Source of the DNA: Bacteroidota bacterium
GTDB taxonomy: Bacteria; Bacteroidota; Rhodothermia; Rhodothermales; UBA10348
NCBI GenBank assembly: GCA_022571255.1
Contig: JACZYD010000014.1
Coordinates: 1-39,157, forward strand
Reading direction: 5' to 3'
Length of the DNA stretch: 39,157 nt
Shown here: positions 26,521 to 34,351 of the stretch, piece by piece
Layout: each line of letters starts with the position of its first letter
How positions within the stretch are numbered: position 1 is the stretch's first letter
Notes under the pieces: generated by a model
Databases searched by the model: none
Seen by the model: the letters and a program-made list of their open reading frames with translations, nothing else
Told to the model about the DNA's origin: nothing
Translations under genes and position numbers: made by a program

Positions 26521-27819
26521 ATGCTGCCGATGAATATTGTGCCTGAGAATAACTCCTTGAAAGAAAGAATTCAGCGACTGGACTCGGCTCCGGGTGAAAT
26601 TCTCGTAATGCCGGCTTCGATATCGTCGGTGGTTTCGTTTTACGCTTCGTTTATCACCGTTCCGGATTTTGAGCGTGGAGACGATCTGTTCCGGGATATC
26701 GCCATCTCGATGCTGGACAAGGGTACCATTCGACGCAGCAAGTTGGAGATCGCGGCAGCGATCGAGGACGTTGGAGCGCGAATATCATTTTCCAGTAACG
26801 GGCTCCGTGCTTCCGTATCGGGAAAGGCGCTGGTGAAGGATCTACCTGTTGTACTCGAACTGGTGAAAGAGCAATTGCTTGAACCGGCGTTTCCTGAAGA
26901 TGAGTTCATGCGGCTTCGCGAGCGATATCTGGCCTCGTTCCAACAAGGTCTCCTTGATACGGGAGTGTTATCCGGATCGGCCCTGAACCGCTCCATCTTT
27001 CCGGCAGATCACCCCAGTTATTCACCGGATCCGGAACAGGAAATTGAAAGGCTGCAGAAAATTTCGGTCGATGATATTCGCAGCTATTACCTCGATCATA
27101 TCTCTCTGGAGGATTGGCGAATGGCTCTTGTCGGCGATCTGGATGCAACCCTGCTCAAAGACAGTGTGCTCATGGAATTTCCGGTGTCCGATGGATCGGG
27201 CATCAAGCCGTGGCCCACGATATTACCGGAGAAGCCGCTCTCAGGCCAAATCGAAATCAATGTGCCGGACAGGGACAATATTGACGTGCGGATGGGTCAT
27301 GCGATCGGTCTCAGACGACAGGACGATGAATACATACCGCTGGTACTGGGTGTTTTCATTCTCGGTGGAAATTTTTCTGCGAGGTTGATGCAGACCGTGC
27401 GAGACGAAAAGGGTCTTACGTACGGGATTCAGTCCGGTCTTGTCGGCGTGGATCCCTGTTTCAGCGGGCAGTGGAAGACGTCTGTGACGCTGAACAGCGA
27501 CAAGTTGCAGAGTGGTATGGAGGCTACGTTGTATGAGTTGAAAAAATTCGTATCGGAAGGCGTAACGGAGGCGGAAATCAAGGAAAAGAAGGAGACCATC
27601 GCAGGCTCGTATCTGGTCGGGCTGTCCACGACCGGAAGTCTGGCGCGTGCGATTGTGCATACCAGAGAACGGGGTGAAGACCTCGATTACCTGGATGTTT
27701 TTCCGGAAAAAGTTCGTGCGGTAACTCTACAAGAAGTGAACGGAGCTATCACGAAACACCTTGAGCCGGATCTGCTCCATGTCGCGCTGGCGGGCACGTT
27801 GCCGGAAATCGCCGAATGA
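26521..27819 (+). CDS. M16-family peptidase-like protein without the zinc motif
   Basis: About 432 residues from ATG 26521; the frame runs upstream to TTG 26494, but ATG 26521 or 26530 is more likely. The M16 fold is recognisable in SMLDKGTIRRSKLEIAAA, VGARISFSSN, and the C-terminal Gly-x-x-x-x-x-x-Arg-Leu/Arg-Asp-Glu-Lys-Gly-Leu-x-Tyr pattern (RLMQTVRDEKGLTYG, Tyr301). The catalytic HxxEH, expected before LDKGT, is absent. This pattern belongs to the non-catalytic partner of two-subunit M16 proteases, which contributes the Arg/Tyr pair. No signal peptide is evident, so it is probably cytoplasmic. No HxxEH-bearing partner is adjacent in the window. Confidence 0.85.
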   Translation: MLPMNIVPENNSLKERIQRLDSAPGEILVMPASISSVVSFYASFITVPDFERGDDLFRDIAISMLDKGTIRRSKLEIAAAIEDVGARISFSSNGLRASVSGKALVKDLPVVLELVKEQLLEPAFPEDEFMRLRERYLASFQQGLLDTGVLSGSALNRSIFPADHPSYSPDPEQEIERLQKISVDDIRSYYLDHISLEDWRMALVGDLDATLLKDSVLMEFPVSDGSGIKPWPTILPEKPLSGQIEINVPDRDNIDVRMGHAIGLRRQDDEYIPLVLGVFILGGNFSARLMQTVRDEKGLTYGIQSGLVGVDPCFSGQWKTSVTLNSDKLQSGMEATLYELKKFVSEGVTEAEIKEKKETIAGSYLVGLSTTGSLARAIVHTRERGEDLDYLDVFPEKVRAVTLQEVNGAITKHLEPDLLHVALAGTLPEIAE

Positions 27820-27847
27820 AAGAAAAAAGCCGGCCGAGCGCTTCTGC

Positions 27848-28042
27848 TCAGGAATCAGGCATTACGATTGCGAGAATTCCATACACAAGCAATCCTGGAA
27901 ATCCGGCGGAAATGAGGCAGATCAATACATACCCTATTCTAACGAGCGTAGGGTCAAGGTCGAAGTAGTCGGCAAAACCACCGCAGACACCGGCGAGCAT
28001 TTTATTGCGAGACGATCTCTTTAATTTTTTCGTTGGTGTCAT
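27848..28042 (-). CDS. Small PspC-domain membrane protein
   Basis: A protein of 64 residues, almost only a PspC domain: KMLAGVCGGFADYFDLDPT, then a hydrophobic helix (VRIGYVLICLISAGFPGLLV) and ILAIVMP. The start is ATG 28042 (MTPTKKLKRSS); the frame stays open to 28357 but that part is a shadow of the neighbouring gene. It is 13 bp downstream of a larger PspC protein to which it is clearly related, so the pair is a tandem duplication in one operon. PspC proteins sit in the inner membrane and in enterobacteria take part in the phage-shock response to membrane stress. No PspA, PspB or PspF gene is present here. Confidence 0.88.
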   Translation of the reverse strand: MTPTKKLKRSSRNKMLAGVCGGFADYFDLDPTLVRIGYVLICLISAGFPGLLVYGILAIVMPDS

Positions 28043-28055
28043 CAATGTGGAAAGG

Positions 28056-28700
28056 TTAGCTGTCGCGGATAATTGTGATACGTTCTTCGAGAGTCCTTTT
28101 TTCGGCTGAAGGCATGATAAACGCCAACAGGAAATAGGCAAGTACGAAAGGAGGCCCTCCGGTGGCAAGCGTTCCGACAAAAAAACCGATTCGAACAATC
28201 GTCGGATCGATCCCGAAGTAGTCTGCGATGCCACCGCAGACGCCGGCCAGTTTCTTATTGTGCGATTTGAATAAGCGCCTTTTTTCACCAGAAACAGTCG
28301 CGTCCGCTTTGAAACTTTTCTGGTGACGCTTTTTGTGCTTCGCCAGCTTTTTCTCAATCTTTATTTTTTTCTTGTTTGGTCGCCAGGAAAAAACTCCAAA
28401 TCCAAGTAAAATGATGAAAATTCCAGCTACCCACGGCAGGAGACTGGCCAGGACGGTAAGATCAATTCCTGCGCCCCATAGTCCCAGTTGTTGAAACACA
28501 TATGCGATTCCTACGAGGATGAGAGAAAGCCCTGCAAGCGTTGGAAGATTTAAAGCTCCTTTAGGTTTTTCCTTCTCATCGTCGAACAGAAGAGCATCCA
28601 GTTCATCGTCTGTCAACATCTCCAGCTCGAGAGTCTCGTCGTCGAGCAGGAACGGTGCGTCCTGTTCAGTTTGTCTTGTTCTAGTGCGTGTCGCTGCCAT
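28056..28700 (-). CDS. PspC-domain membrane protein with acidic N-terminus
   Basis: A protein of 214 residues. The first 45 residues are acidic and soluble (TLELEMLTDDELDALLFDDE). Two hydrophobic segments follow (about 50-105), then a strongly basic linker (PNKKKIKIEKKLAKHKKRH), then a PspC domain (KKLAGVCGGIADYFGIDPT, about 148-200) with a final hydrophobic helix. It is a probable inner-membrane protein linked to envelope stress, by family resemblance only. It is followed 13 bp later by the small PspC protein. An LiaF/DUF5668-like role for the middle membrane part is possible. Confidence 0.86.
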   Translation of the reverse strand: MAATRTRTRQTEQDAPFLLDDETLELEMLTDDELDALLFDDEKEKPKGALNLPTLAGLSLILVGIAYVFQQLGLWGAGIDLTVLASLLPWVAGIFIILLGFGVFSWRPNKKKIKIEKKLAKHKKRHQKSFKADATVSGEKRRLFKSHNKKLAGVCGGIADYFGIDPTIVRIGFFVGTLATGGPPFVLAYFLLAFIMPSAEKRTLEERITIIRDS

Positions 28701-28752
28701 AATGTCTGTTTTGCGTCTTGCGTCCCCCGCGTACGGTGCGGCTGCTTTGAGG

Positions 28753-29352
28753 TTACGTTCCCGAGAAGTCCCACGTACCCGACTCGGTAACGATATAAGT
28801 CATTCCGACATCATGAGGTTCCGATGGAACGTGTTCAACATATGCTTTATTTAGAATCGGACATACACGAGGGCAGTCCATGTCTTCAAGAAATTCATCG
28901 TAATAACCGAATCCATTACCGAGGCGATTCCCTTTCCGATCGGCAGCGACGGCAGGAACAACAACGACGTCTATGTCGGCCAAAGTCTGAGGTTTGCCAT
29001 GCGCGGGTTCGGAAATCCCCCAGCGATTAACGATCAAATCGTCCATGGAGGATACGGCGAGGTGCTCAAGTCTGGGTTCAGATGCGGGTGCACGGGAAAA
29101 ATTTCTGACGACCGGCAGAACGATTGTGATTCCTTTCGACATGAGATACGAAATAAACGGACGGATATCGGGTTCGCGTCGTGCGATGACAGGGAAGAAA
29201 ACGTGGACAACAGATAAATCAGACCACAGGGGCATCGCTTTGAGAAATTTGCAGATTTGTTGACTCTTGACCTGATATTCCTGAGTGCCGATGGCGGAAA
29301 GTGCCGCTCGCACGTCAGTCCTTATCTGGTTTTTTGTAAGCCCGGTTGCCAC
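28753..29352 (-). CDS. 5-formyltetrahydrofolate cyclo-ligase family protein
   Basis: About 199 residues from GTG 29352, matching the normal family size. The C-terminal signature RLGNGFGYYDEFL is the family's glycine-rich GxGxGxYD motif, and VHVFFPVIARREPDIRPFI with KGITIVLPVV is the typical core. The enzyme uses ATP to turn 5-formyl-THF into 5,10-methenyl-THF. The frame continues another 65 residues to 29547, but that part does not look like the family. The 218-bp gap to ffh holds nothing else I can identify. The gene is upstream of the two PspC genes on the same strand. Confidence 0.88.
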   Translation of the reverse strand: MATGLTKNQIRTDVRAALSAIGTQEYQVKSQQICKFLKAMPLWSDLSVVHVFFPVIARREPDIRPFISYLMSKGITIVLPVVRNFSRAPASEPRLEHLAVSSMDDLIVNRWGISEPAHGKPQTLADIDVVVVPAVAADRKGNRLGNGFGYYDEFLEDMDCPRVCPILNKAYVEHVPSEPHDVGMTYIVTESGTWDFSGT

Positions 29353-29570
29353 AGAATCAAGCGGGATTGTTTCATCCTGATTGCGATGCCTGAAAACTGG
29401 CCCGTGCAACCGTGAATATCCAGAGGATTGCCTTACAGGACCGCAGGGATGATACGACAAAGGGATCAGCTTATTGTTTGTGCTTTCAGTGAGCCTTAAA
29501 TTTGCTTGTCTGTACCCGAATGGAAATACTAAGGCCTCTACGGGCACGTTCCTGATCTGATCAACTACCC

Positions 29571-30920
29571 ATGTTTGAGAGTTTAAGCGAAAAATTGGAC
29601 GGTGCCCTTCAATCCCTCTCGGGAAAAGGGCGCATTACGGAGTTGAACGTCGCGCAGTCGATGCGCGAAGTACGACGTGCACTTCTCGATGCGGATGTCA
29701 ATTATCAGGTTGCAAAAGATTTTACCGAGCGCGTGCGAGAGCAGGCTCTCGGGGATAAAGTTCTGAAGTCGGTTTCTCCGGGTGAACAGTTGGTCAAGAT
29801 TATACACGACGAACTCGTTTTTCTCCTGGGAGATTCTCAACAGGATATCGTTTTTGCAACGAATCCGCCTACGGTCATTCTCGTTGCCGGTCTTCAGGGT
29901 TCAGGGAAGACGACTTTCTGTGCCAAACTTGCCCTGTATCTTAAAAAAACCGGTCATTCTCCCATGCTGGCCGCGGCTGACGTTTACCGTCCGGCAGCGG
30001 TTGATCAATTGAAGGTACTGGCGTCAGAAATTGACGTTCCCGTCTATTCGGTGGAAGAGGACGGAGTCGTCGTACAGGATGCCGTTCGCGTAGCAAAAGA
30101 GGCATTAGCCGCCGCTCGTAAGAATGCTCGCGACGTGCTTATTGTAGACACAGCAGGCCGTCTGCATGTGGACAAAGAAATGATGCGCGAGGTGACCGAC
30201 ATCAAGTCGGCCATTTCGCCGCAGGAAATTTTGTTTGTTGTTGACAGTATGACCGGCCAGGACGCAGTCCATGCAGCACTGGAATTCAATGCGCAGCTGG
30301 ATTTTGACGGAGTGGTCCTGACAAAACTTGATGGGGACGCACGCGGTGGAGCTGCGTTATCCATTCGATCGATCGTTCAGAAACCAATAAAGTTTGCCTC
30401 GACGGGAGAAAAGCTGGATGCACTCAGTGCATTTCATCCAGACCGGATGGCCCAGAGAATTCTGGGCATGGGCGATGTGGTTTCTCTGGTTGAGAAAGCC
30501 AGAGAACAGTTTGACGATAAGCAGGCTGAAAAACTGAAGTCAAAAATTTCTTCCGAGACGTTTAATCTCGAAGACTTTATGGATCAGTTGGGACGTTTGA
30601 AGAAGATGGGATCCATGACGGAGTTGGTTGGAATGATCCCGGGAATTGGTAAACATGTCGGGGATATGGACATTGATGACGACTCTTTTTTGTACATCGA
30701 GGCGATGATTCAATCCATGACTCGGGAAGAGAAGCGAAACCCCGATTTAATCAACGGAAGCAGACGCCGTCGCATTGCAAGCGGAAGTGGTGTGGAAGTA
30801 CGCGACGTCAATCAGCTTCTGAAGCAGTTTCGTGACATGAAACGCATGATGAAAACCATGACCAGATTGATGGGTAAAGGACGAGCTGTAAATCTGGCCT
30901 CATTGATGGGTCGTGGTTGA
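29571..30920 (+). CDS. ffh: Signal recognition particle protein Ffh (SRP54)
   Basis: A protein of 449 residues. The N domain begins MFESLSEKLDGALQSLSGKG. The GTPase G domain shows GLQGSGKT (107-114), the insertion motif AAADVYRPAAVDQL, DTAGR and TKLDG. The methionine-rich M domain ends in FRDMKRMMKTMTRLMG and binds 4.5S RNA and signal sequences. With the RNA and FtsY it brings ribosomes making membrane proteins to the translocon. It is first in a typical translation block; rpsP follows 41 bp later. No SRP RNA gene was recognised. Confidence 0.98.
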   Translation: MFESLSEKLDGALQSLSGKGRITELNVAQSMREVRRALLDADVNYQVAKDFTERVREQALGDKVLKSVSPGEQLVKIIHDELVFLLGDSQQDIVFATNPPTVILVAGLQGSGKTTFCAKLALYLKKTGHSPMLAAADVYRPAAVDQLKVLASEIDVPVYSVEEDGVVVQDAVRVAKEALAAARKNARDVLIVDTAGRLHVDKEMMREVTDIKSAISPQEILFVVDSMTGQDAVHAALEFNAQLDFDGVVLTKLDGDARGGAALSIRSIVQKPIKFASTGEKLDALSAFHPDRMAQRILGMGDVVSLVEKAREQFDDKQAEKLKSKISSETFNLEDFMDQLGRLKKMGSMTELVGMIPGIGKHVGDMDIDDDSFLYIEAMIQSMTREEKRNPDLINGSRRRRIASGSGVEVRDVNQLLKQFRDMKRMMKTMTRLMGKGRAVNLASLMGRG

Positions 30921-30961
30921 TATCATTAATAATTGAACTCAAAAGTTAAAACGAAAATAAA

Positions 30962-31822
30962 GTGGCAGTAAAGCTTCGTTTACGTAGAATGGGACGAAAA
31001 AAACGTCCGATCTATGCCGTTGTTGCGGCTGATTCACGTTTCCCGAGAGACGGAAGGTATCTCGAGGATCTTGGCCGATATGACCCGCTGCAGGATTCTG
31101 CGGCAATCAATCTCAAACACGATCGGATTCTGTACTGGTTGGAAAATGGTGCACAACCGAGCGACACGGTTCGGTCTCTCCTGAGCGACAAAGGCATCAT
31201 GCTGACCTTGCATATGCGCAGAAAGGGGGCCGAGCAGGAGGACATTGAACGTGAGGTTTCCGAATTCCTGAAGCAGAGAGAGGTGGCAAAGGCCAAAATC
31301 AAGACGGTTACCGTCGAGGAAAGACGTCTTCAGGCACTGAGGGAAGAAGAGAAAAAGGCGACAGAAGCGGCTGCTGAACTTGCTGAGAAGAGGGCGAAAG
31401 ATGAAGCCGCTGCGATTGCAGCTGCTGAAAAAGCCCAGAGGAAAGCGGCTGAAGATCGGATCAAAGCTGCTGAAGAAGTCCGTGTAGAACAGGAAGCAGC
31501 CAACAAAGCACAAGCAGCAGACGACGCACCGGATGAGGAGAAAGCGGAAGCTGAAGCTGCGGCCGCCGAGAAAGCCGACCCCGAACCTGCGGCCGCTGAG
31601 ACAGCCGACCCCGAACCTGAAGCTGTGGCCGCTGAGACAGCCGACCCCGAACCTGAAGCTGTGGCCGCCGAGACAGCCGAGCCCGAGCCTGCGGCCGACG
31701 AGACAGCGGAACCTGAAGCTGCGGCTGATGAAGCGGAACCCGAAGCTGTGGCCGCCGAGACAACCGAAGCCGACTCCGAAGCGTCCACGGAGGAAGAGTC
31801 AGATAAGGATGATACAAAGTAA
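30962..31822 (+). CDS. rpsP: Ribosomal protein S16 with a very long Ala/Glu/Pro tail
   Basis: 286 residues, about 200 more than a minimal S16. Residues 1-82 are the S16 core (VKLRLRRMGRKKRPIYAVV, DSRFPRDGRYLEDLG). Residues about 85-190 are a highly charged Glu/Lys/Ala helix-like extension, and about 205-267 are near-identical repeats of ADPEPEAVAAET. S16 helps assemble the small-subunit 5' domain. Tails on S16 are common in Bacteroidota, but this one is longer and acidic, an unusual charge for a ribosomal protein. The start is GTG 30962. It lies between ffh and rimM, a conserved order (rpsP-rimM-trmD-rplS). Confidence 0.95.
   Translation: MAVKLRLRRMGRKKRPIYAVVAADSRFPRDGRYLEDLGRYDPLQDSAAINLKHDRILYWLENGAQPSDTVRSLLSDKGIMLTLHMRRKGAEQEDIEREVSEFLKQREVAKAKIKTVTVEERRLQALREEEKKATEAAAELAEKRAKDEAAAIAAAEKAQRKAAEDRIKAAEEVRVEQEAANKAQAADDAPDEEKAEAEAAAAEKADPEPAAAETADPEPEAVAAETADPEPEAVAAETAEPEPAADETAEPEAAADEAEPEAVAAETTEADSEASTEEESDKDDTK
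31574..31762 (+). repeat. In-frame 36/30-bp tandem repeats within rpsP
   Basis: Units begin at 31574 (30 bp), 31604 (36), 31640 (36), 31676 (30), 31706 (27) and 31733 (30). Units 2 and 3 differ at one base. All lengths are multiples of three, so the reading frame is kept; the encoded unit is ADPEPEAVAAET or a shortened form. The near identity of neighbouring units suggests recent slippage. Confidence 0.93.
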
Positions 31823-31849
31823 GGCCTGAATTCGGTCACACGGTTGGTC

Positions 31850-32383
31850 ATGAAAAAAGGCGGAGACGATCTTCGTGAAATCGGACGGCTTGGAAAGCCT
31901 CACGGTATCCGAGGAGAAGTCAAAGTCATCCCGCTCTCGGATGATCCAGATCTTTTTTTTGGTCTGGAACGTGTATTCATAGGTCAGGATGAGGAATGTG
32001 CCCGTGCGTTCGACATCGCTTCGATTCGACCCGTTGTGTCTAAAAGGGGTTTGACGATTCTGCTTTCGTTGAAAGAGATTCAGAATCGCGACTTGATTGA
32101 ATCGTTGCGCGGACAAAAGCTGTTCGCAAAAGAATCAGAATTACCGGGCCTCGATGAAGATGAGTTCACGTATGGCGATATCGTAGGATTTACAGCAGTA
32201 TCTGAAGATGGAGAAGTGTTGGGAACAGTGACCGATGTCATTGACCGTCCTCCCCAGGATTTGTTGGTGCTGTCCAGGATTAAAAAAAGGGATGTAATGA
32301 TTCCTTTTGTGAGTGAGTTTATTAAAGCGGTTGATACGGAGAACCGAAAGGTTACCGTTTCTGTCATTGAAGGAATGTTATAG
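31850..32383 (+). CDS. rimM: Ribosome maturation factor RimM
   Basis: About 177 residues from ATG 31850; TTG 31844 is two codons earlier. The N-terminal domain begins IGRLGKPHGIRGEVKV, the RimM signature. The C-terminal PRC-barrel-like domain contains YGDIVGFTAVSEDGEVLGTV and DVMIPFVSEFIKAVD. RimM binds S19 and assists late assembly of the 30S head. It follows rpsP by 27 bp and trmD by convention; the gap to trmD is 12 bp, indicating a single operon. Confidence 0.96.
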   Translation: MKKGGDDLREIGRLGKPHGIRGEVKVIPLSDDPDLFFGLERVFIGQDEECARAFDIASIRPVVSKRGLTILLSLKEIQNRDLIESLRGQKLFAKESELPGLDEDEFTYGDIVGFTAVSEDGEVLGTVTDVIDRPPQDLLVLSRIKKRDVMIPFVSEFIKAVDTENRKVTVSVIEGML

Positions 32384-32395
32384 GGTAACGGGCAC

Positions 32396-33088
32396 GTGAA
32401 AATCGATATTGTAACAGCGCAGCCGGATATCATTTCGGAACCACTCCGGCAGAGTATTATTCGAAGAGCATCCGACAAGGGTGTAATCGATATTCGTGTT
32501 CATGATCTGCGGCAATACGCAACGGATCGCCACAAACAGGTAGATGACTATCCATTTGGCGGTGGAGCCGGGATGGTGCTCAAGCCTGAGCCGATTTTTT
32601 CCTGTATTGAAAAGCTTCAGAAGGACGCTGAGGAATCCGGGGCCAGCGTCGATGAGGTGATCTATCTGACACCGGATGGCGTTACCCTCAACCAGAAAAT
32701 GGCCAATTCGCTTTCCATGAAAAAGCATTTGATTCTCCTTGCCGGACATTATAAAGGGGTGGATCAACGGGTCCGTGATCGACTGATTACCCGGGAAATA
32801 TCGATAGGTGATTACGTCCTGAGTGGAGGGGAACTACCGGCTCTTGTGCTTGTTGATGCGTTGGTTCGGCTGCTGCCAGGGGCGATCGGTGACGCAGTTT
32901 CTGCTCTTTCGGATTCGTTTCAGGACGAGCTGCTTGATGCGCCGGCGTATACGCGGCCTGCGATTTACAGGGATTTGGAAGTACCTGCCGTACTTCGTTC
33001 CGGGAATCATGAGGCTGTGTCGAACTGGCGGGAAGCGGAACGTCTTAAAAAAACCATGGAGAGACGCCCGGATTTACTGGACGGATAG
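32396..33088 (+). CDS. trmD: tRNA (guanine37-N1)-methyltransferase
   Basis: A SPOUT methyltransferase of 230 residues. The signature [15 protein letters not shown] is present, as is the knot region [17 protein letters not shown] followed by [16 protein letters not shown]. The C-terminal helical domain ends with [15 protein letters not shown] and RRPDLL. It methylates N1 of G37 in tRNAs using S-adenosylmethionine, which prevents +1 frameshifting. The start is GTG 32396, shortly after rimM. The 97-bp gap to rplS holds a small TCTGAA/TTCAGA hairpin at 33114-33135 of doubtful meaning. Confidence 0.97.
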   Translation: MKIDIVTAQPDIISEPLRQSIIRRASDKGVIDIRVHDLRQYATDRHKQVDDYPFGGGAGMVLKPEPIFSCIEKLQKDAEESGASVDEVIYLTPDGVTLNQKMANSLSMKKHLILLAGHYKGVDQRVRDRLITREISIGDYVLSGGELPALVLVDALVRLLPGAIGDAVSALSDSFQDELLDAPAYTRPAIYRDLEVPAVLRSGNHEAVSNWREAERLKKTMERRPDLLDG

Positions 33089-33185
33089 GATTTGCAGCAG
33101 CAACATTCGCGATTCTGAAATTTCGATTATTCAGATTTCCATAACAATCATTATTAACTGACGAACTCTGAAAGGGGTAATTACG

Positions 33186-33536
33186 ATGGCAACTGATCTT
33201 ATCAACCTTGTGGAAGCGACTCAATATCGCGACGATATTCCTGAGTTCGAGAGTGGAGATACGGTCAATGTGCACGTCAGGGTTATTGAAGGTGAAAAAC
33301 AGCGGATTCAGCAATACCAGGGCGTGGTAATTGCGTTTAAAGGGTCGGGATCGAGGCGCACGTTCACCGTGCGGAAGGTATCGAATGGAGTCGGTGTGGA
33401 ACGAATCTTTCCTGTTCATTCTCCGCGGTTGGCGAAAATTGAAGTCATTCGTAGAGGGCAAGTTCGCCGTGCCAAGCTATATTATCTGCGGGACCGAAAA
33501 GGTAAGGCAGCTCGCATCCAGGAGCGCAGGAGATAG
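33186..33536 (+). CDS. rplS: Ribosomal protein L19
   Basis: A complete L19 of 116 residues: [63 protein letters not shown] and the basic end [11 protein letters not shown]. It sits at the 30S-50S interface of the ribosome. The start ATG 33186 has one of the few purine-rich leaders in the window (AAAGGGG about 9-15 bases upstream), which may reflect independent translational tuning. It is last of the rpsP-rimM-trmD-rplS block and is followed by a weak terminator-like hairpin. Confidence 0.98.
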   Translation: MATDLINLVEATQYRDDIPEFESGDTVNVHVRVIEGEKQRIQQYQGVVIAFKGSGSRRTFTVRKVSNGVGVERIFPVHSPRLAKIEVIRRGQVRRAKLYYLRDRKGKAARIQERRR

Positions 33537-33574
33537 ATTATTCAATCTGATTTTCCGAATTTCTGTTTATGAGA

Positions 33575-33604
33575 AGCCGGCGGTGATTGTTCATCGGCGG
33601 CTTT
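33575..33604 (+). terminator. Weak terminator-like hairpin after rplS
   Basis: AGCCGGCGG (33575-33583) pairs with TCGGCGGCT (33594-33602), with one mismatch and one G-T pair, around a 10-nt loop. Only three Ts follow the pairing part. It may end the ribosomal transcript partially; smpB begins 93 bp later. Confidence 0.42.
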
Positions 33605-33697
33605 CGCATGTTCGCAGCGAATGTCAGATGCGTTTTTAATACAATACCGCTCAGATATTACTCGTATTGTCGACGAACAACGTGAATTGTCGGATCG

Positions 33698-34162
33698 ATG
33701 GCCAAGGGAGAAAAAATAGTCGCGACGAATCGCAAGGCGAGGCACGAGTACCATATCGATGATCACCTGGAGGTGGGACTTGTTCTCACCGGTACCGAAG
33801 TAAAATCACTTCGTGGTGGGCAGGCCAATCTGAAGGAAGCATACTGCACCGTCGATGGTGGCAATATGATTCTGCGAAAGTGTCACATTGCGCCCTATGA
33901 TCATGGAAATGTCAACAATCACGATCCGGTTCGTCCGAGACGTCTCCTGATGCACAAGCGCGAAATAGCAAAGTGGTCAAAATCGTTGCAGCAGAAGGGA
34001 TATACGATCATTCCATTAAAGTTGTACTTTAAGAATGGATATGCAAAATTACTGATCGGGCTCGGCAAGGGTAAGAAACTTTATGACAAGCGTCAGGTCA
34101 TTGCGGAAAGGGATACGGCGATGCGTCTGAAGAAGGTGAACAGACAGCGCTCCAGGGAGTAA
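33698..34162 (+). CDS. smpB: SsrA-binding protein SmpB
   Basis: A protein of 154 residues, typical length. ATNRKARHEYHID opens the family, GLVLTGTEVKSLRGGQANLKE is the conserved tmRNA-binding beta-barrel segment, and the C-terminal basic tail contains GKKLYDKRQVIAERD. It carries tmRNA (ssrA) into the A site of stalled ribosomes so that the nascent chain is tagged for degradation. No tmRNA gene was recognised next to it. The start ATG 33698 lacks a Shine-Dalgarno sequence. Confidence 0.98.
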   Translation: MAKGEKIVATNRKARHEYHIDDHLEVGLVLTGTEVKSLRGGQANLKEAYCTVDGGNMILRKCHIAPYDHGNVNNHDPVRPRRLLMHKREIAKWSKSLQQKGYTIIPLKLYFKNGYAKLLIGLGKGKKLYDKRQVIAERDTAMRLKKVNRQRSRE

Positions 34163-34190
34163 CACGAAATATCACACGCGTCACGGTTAT

Positions 34191-34251
34191 GTGTCTGTAC
34201 GCGGGGCATAGGTGTCTGTACGCGGGGCATAGGTGTCTGTACCACGGGTAG
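34191..34251. repeat. 21-bp tandem repeat downstream of smpB
   Basis: Two identical 21-bp units (GTGTCTGTACGCGGGGCATA plus G) at 34191-34211 and 34212-34232 are followed by a decayed third copy that keeps GTGTCTGTAC and a GGGTAG end (34233-34251). It lies in the roughly 190-bp gap between smpB and the GWxTD gene. Confidence 0.93.
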
Positions 34252-34351
34252 AAACAGGGCAAATAATAGCCCCCGCTCCGATAAGAAGAACCCGCGCCCG
34301 TTCCGGGACGTATCAGGGGCGTCATCGATGTGGTCTATACTTGAGTTCTCT

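Noticed and set aside
31330-31851. Ser/Ala-rich open frame on the minus strand
   Set aside because: It is the antisense of the low-complexity rpsP tail and is produced by the repeat composition.
33114-33135. Leader hairpin regulating rplS
   Set aside because: The stem is 6 bp with a 10-nt loop in AT-rich sequence; this is too weak to call.
33537-33697. tmRNA gene next to smpB
   Set aside because: The gap is only 160 bp and lacks tRNA-like ends.
34098-34325. Minus-strand ORF downstream of smpB with a repeated PMPRVQT peptide
   Set aside because: It results from the 21-bp tandem repeat and has no family resemblance.
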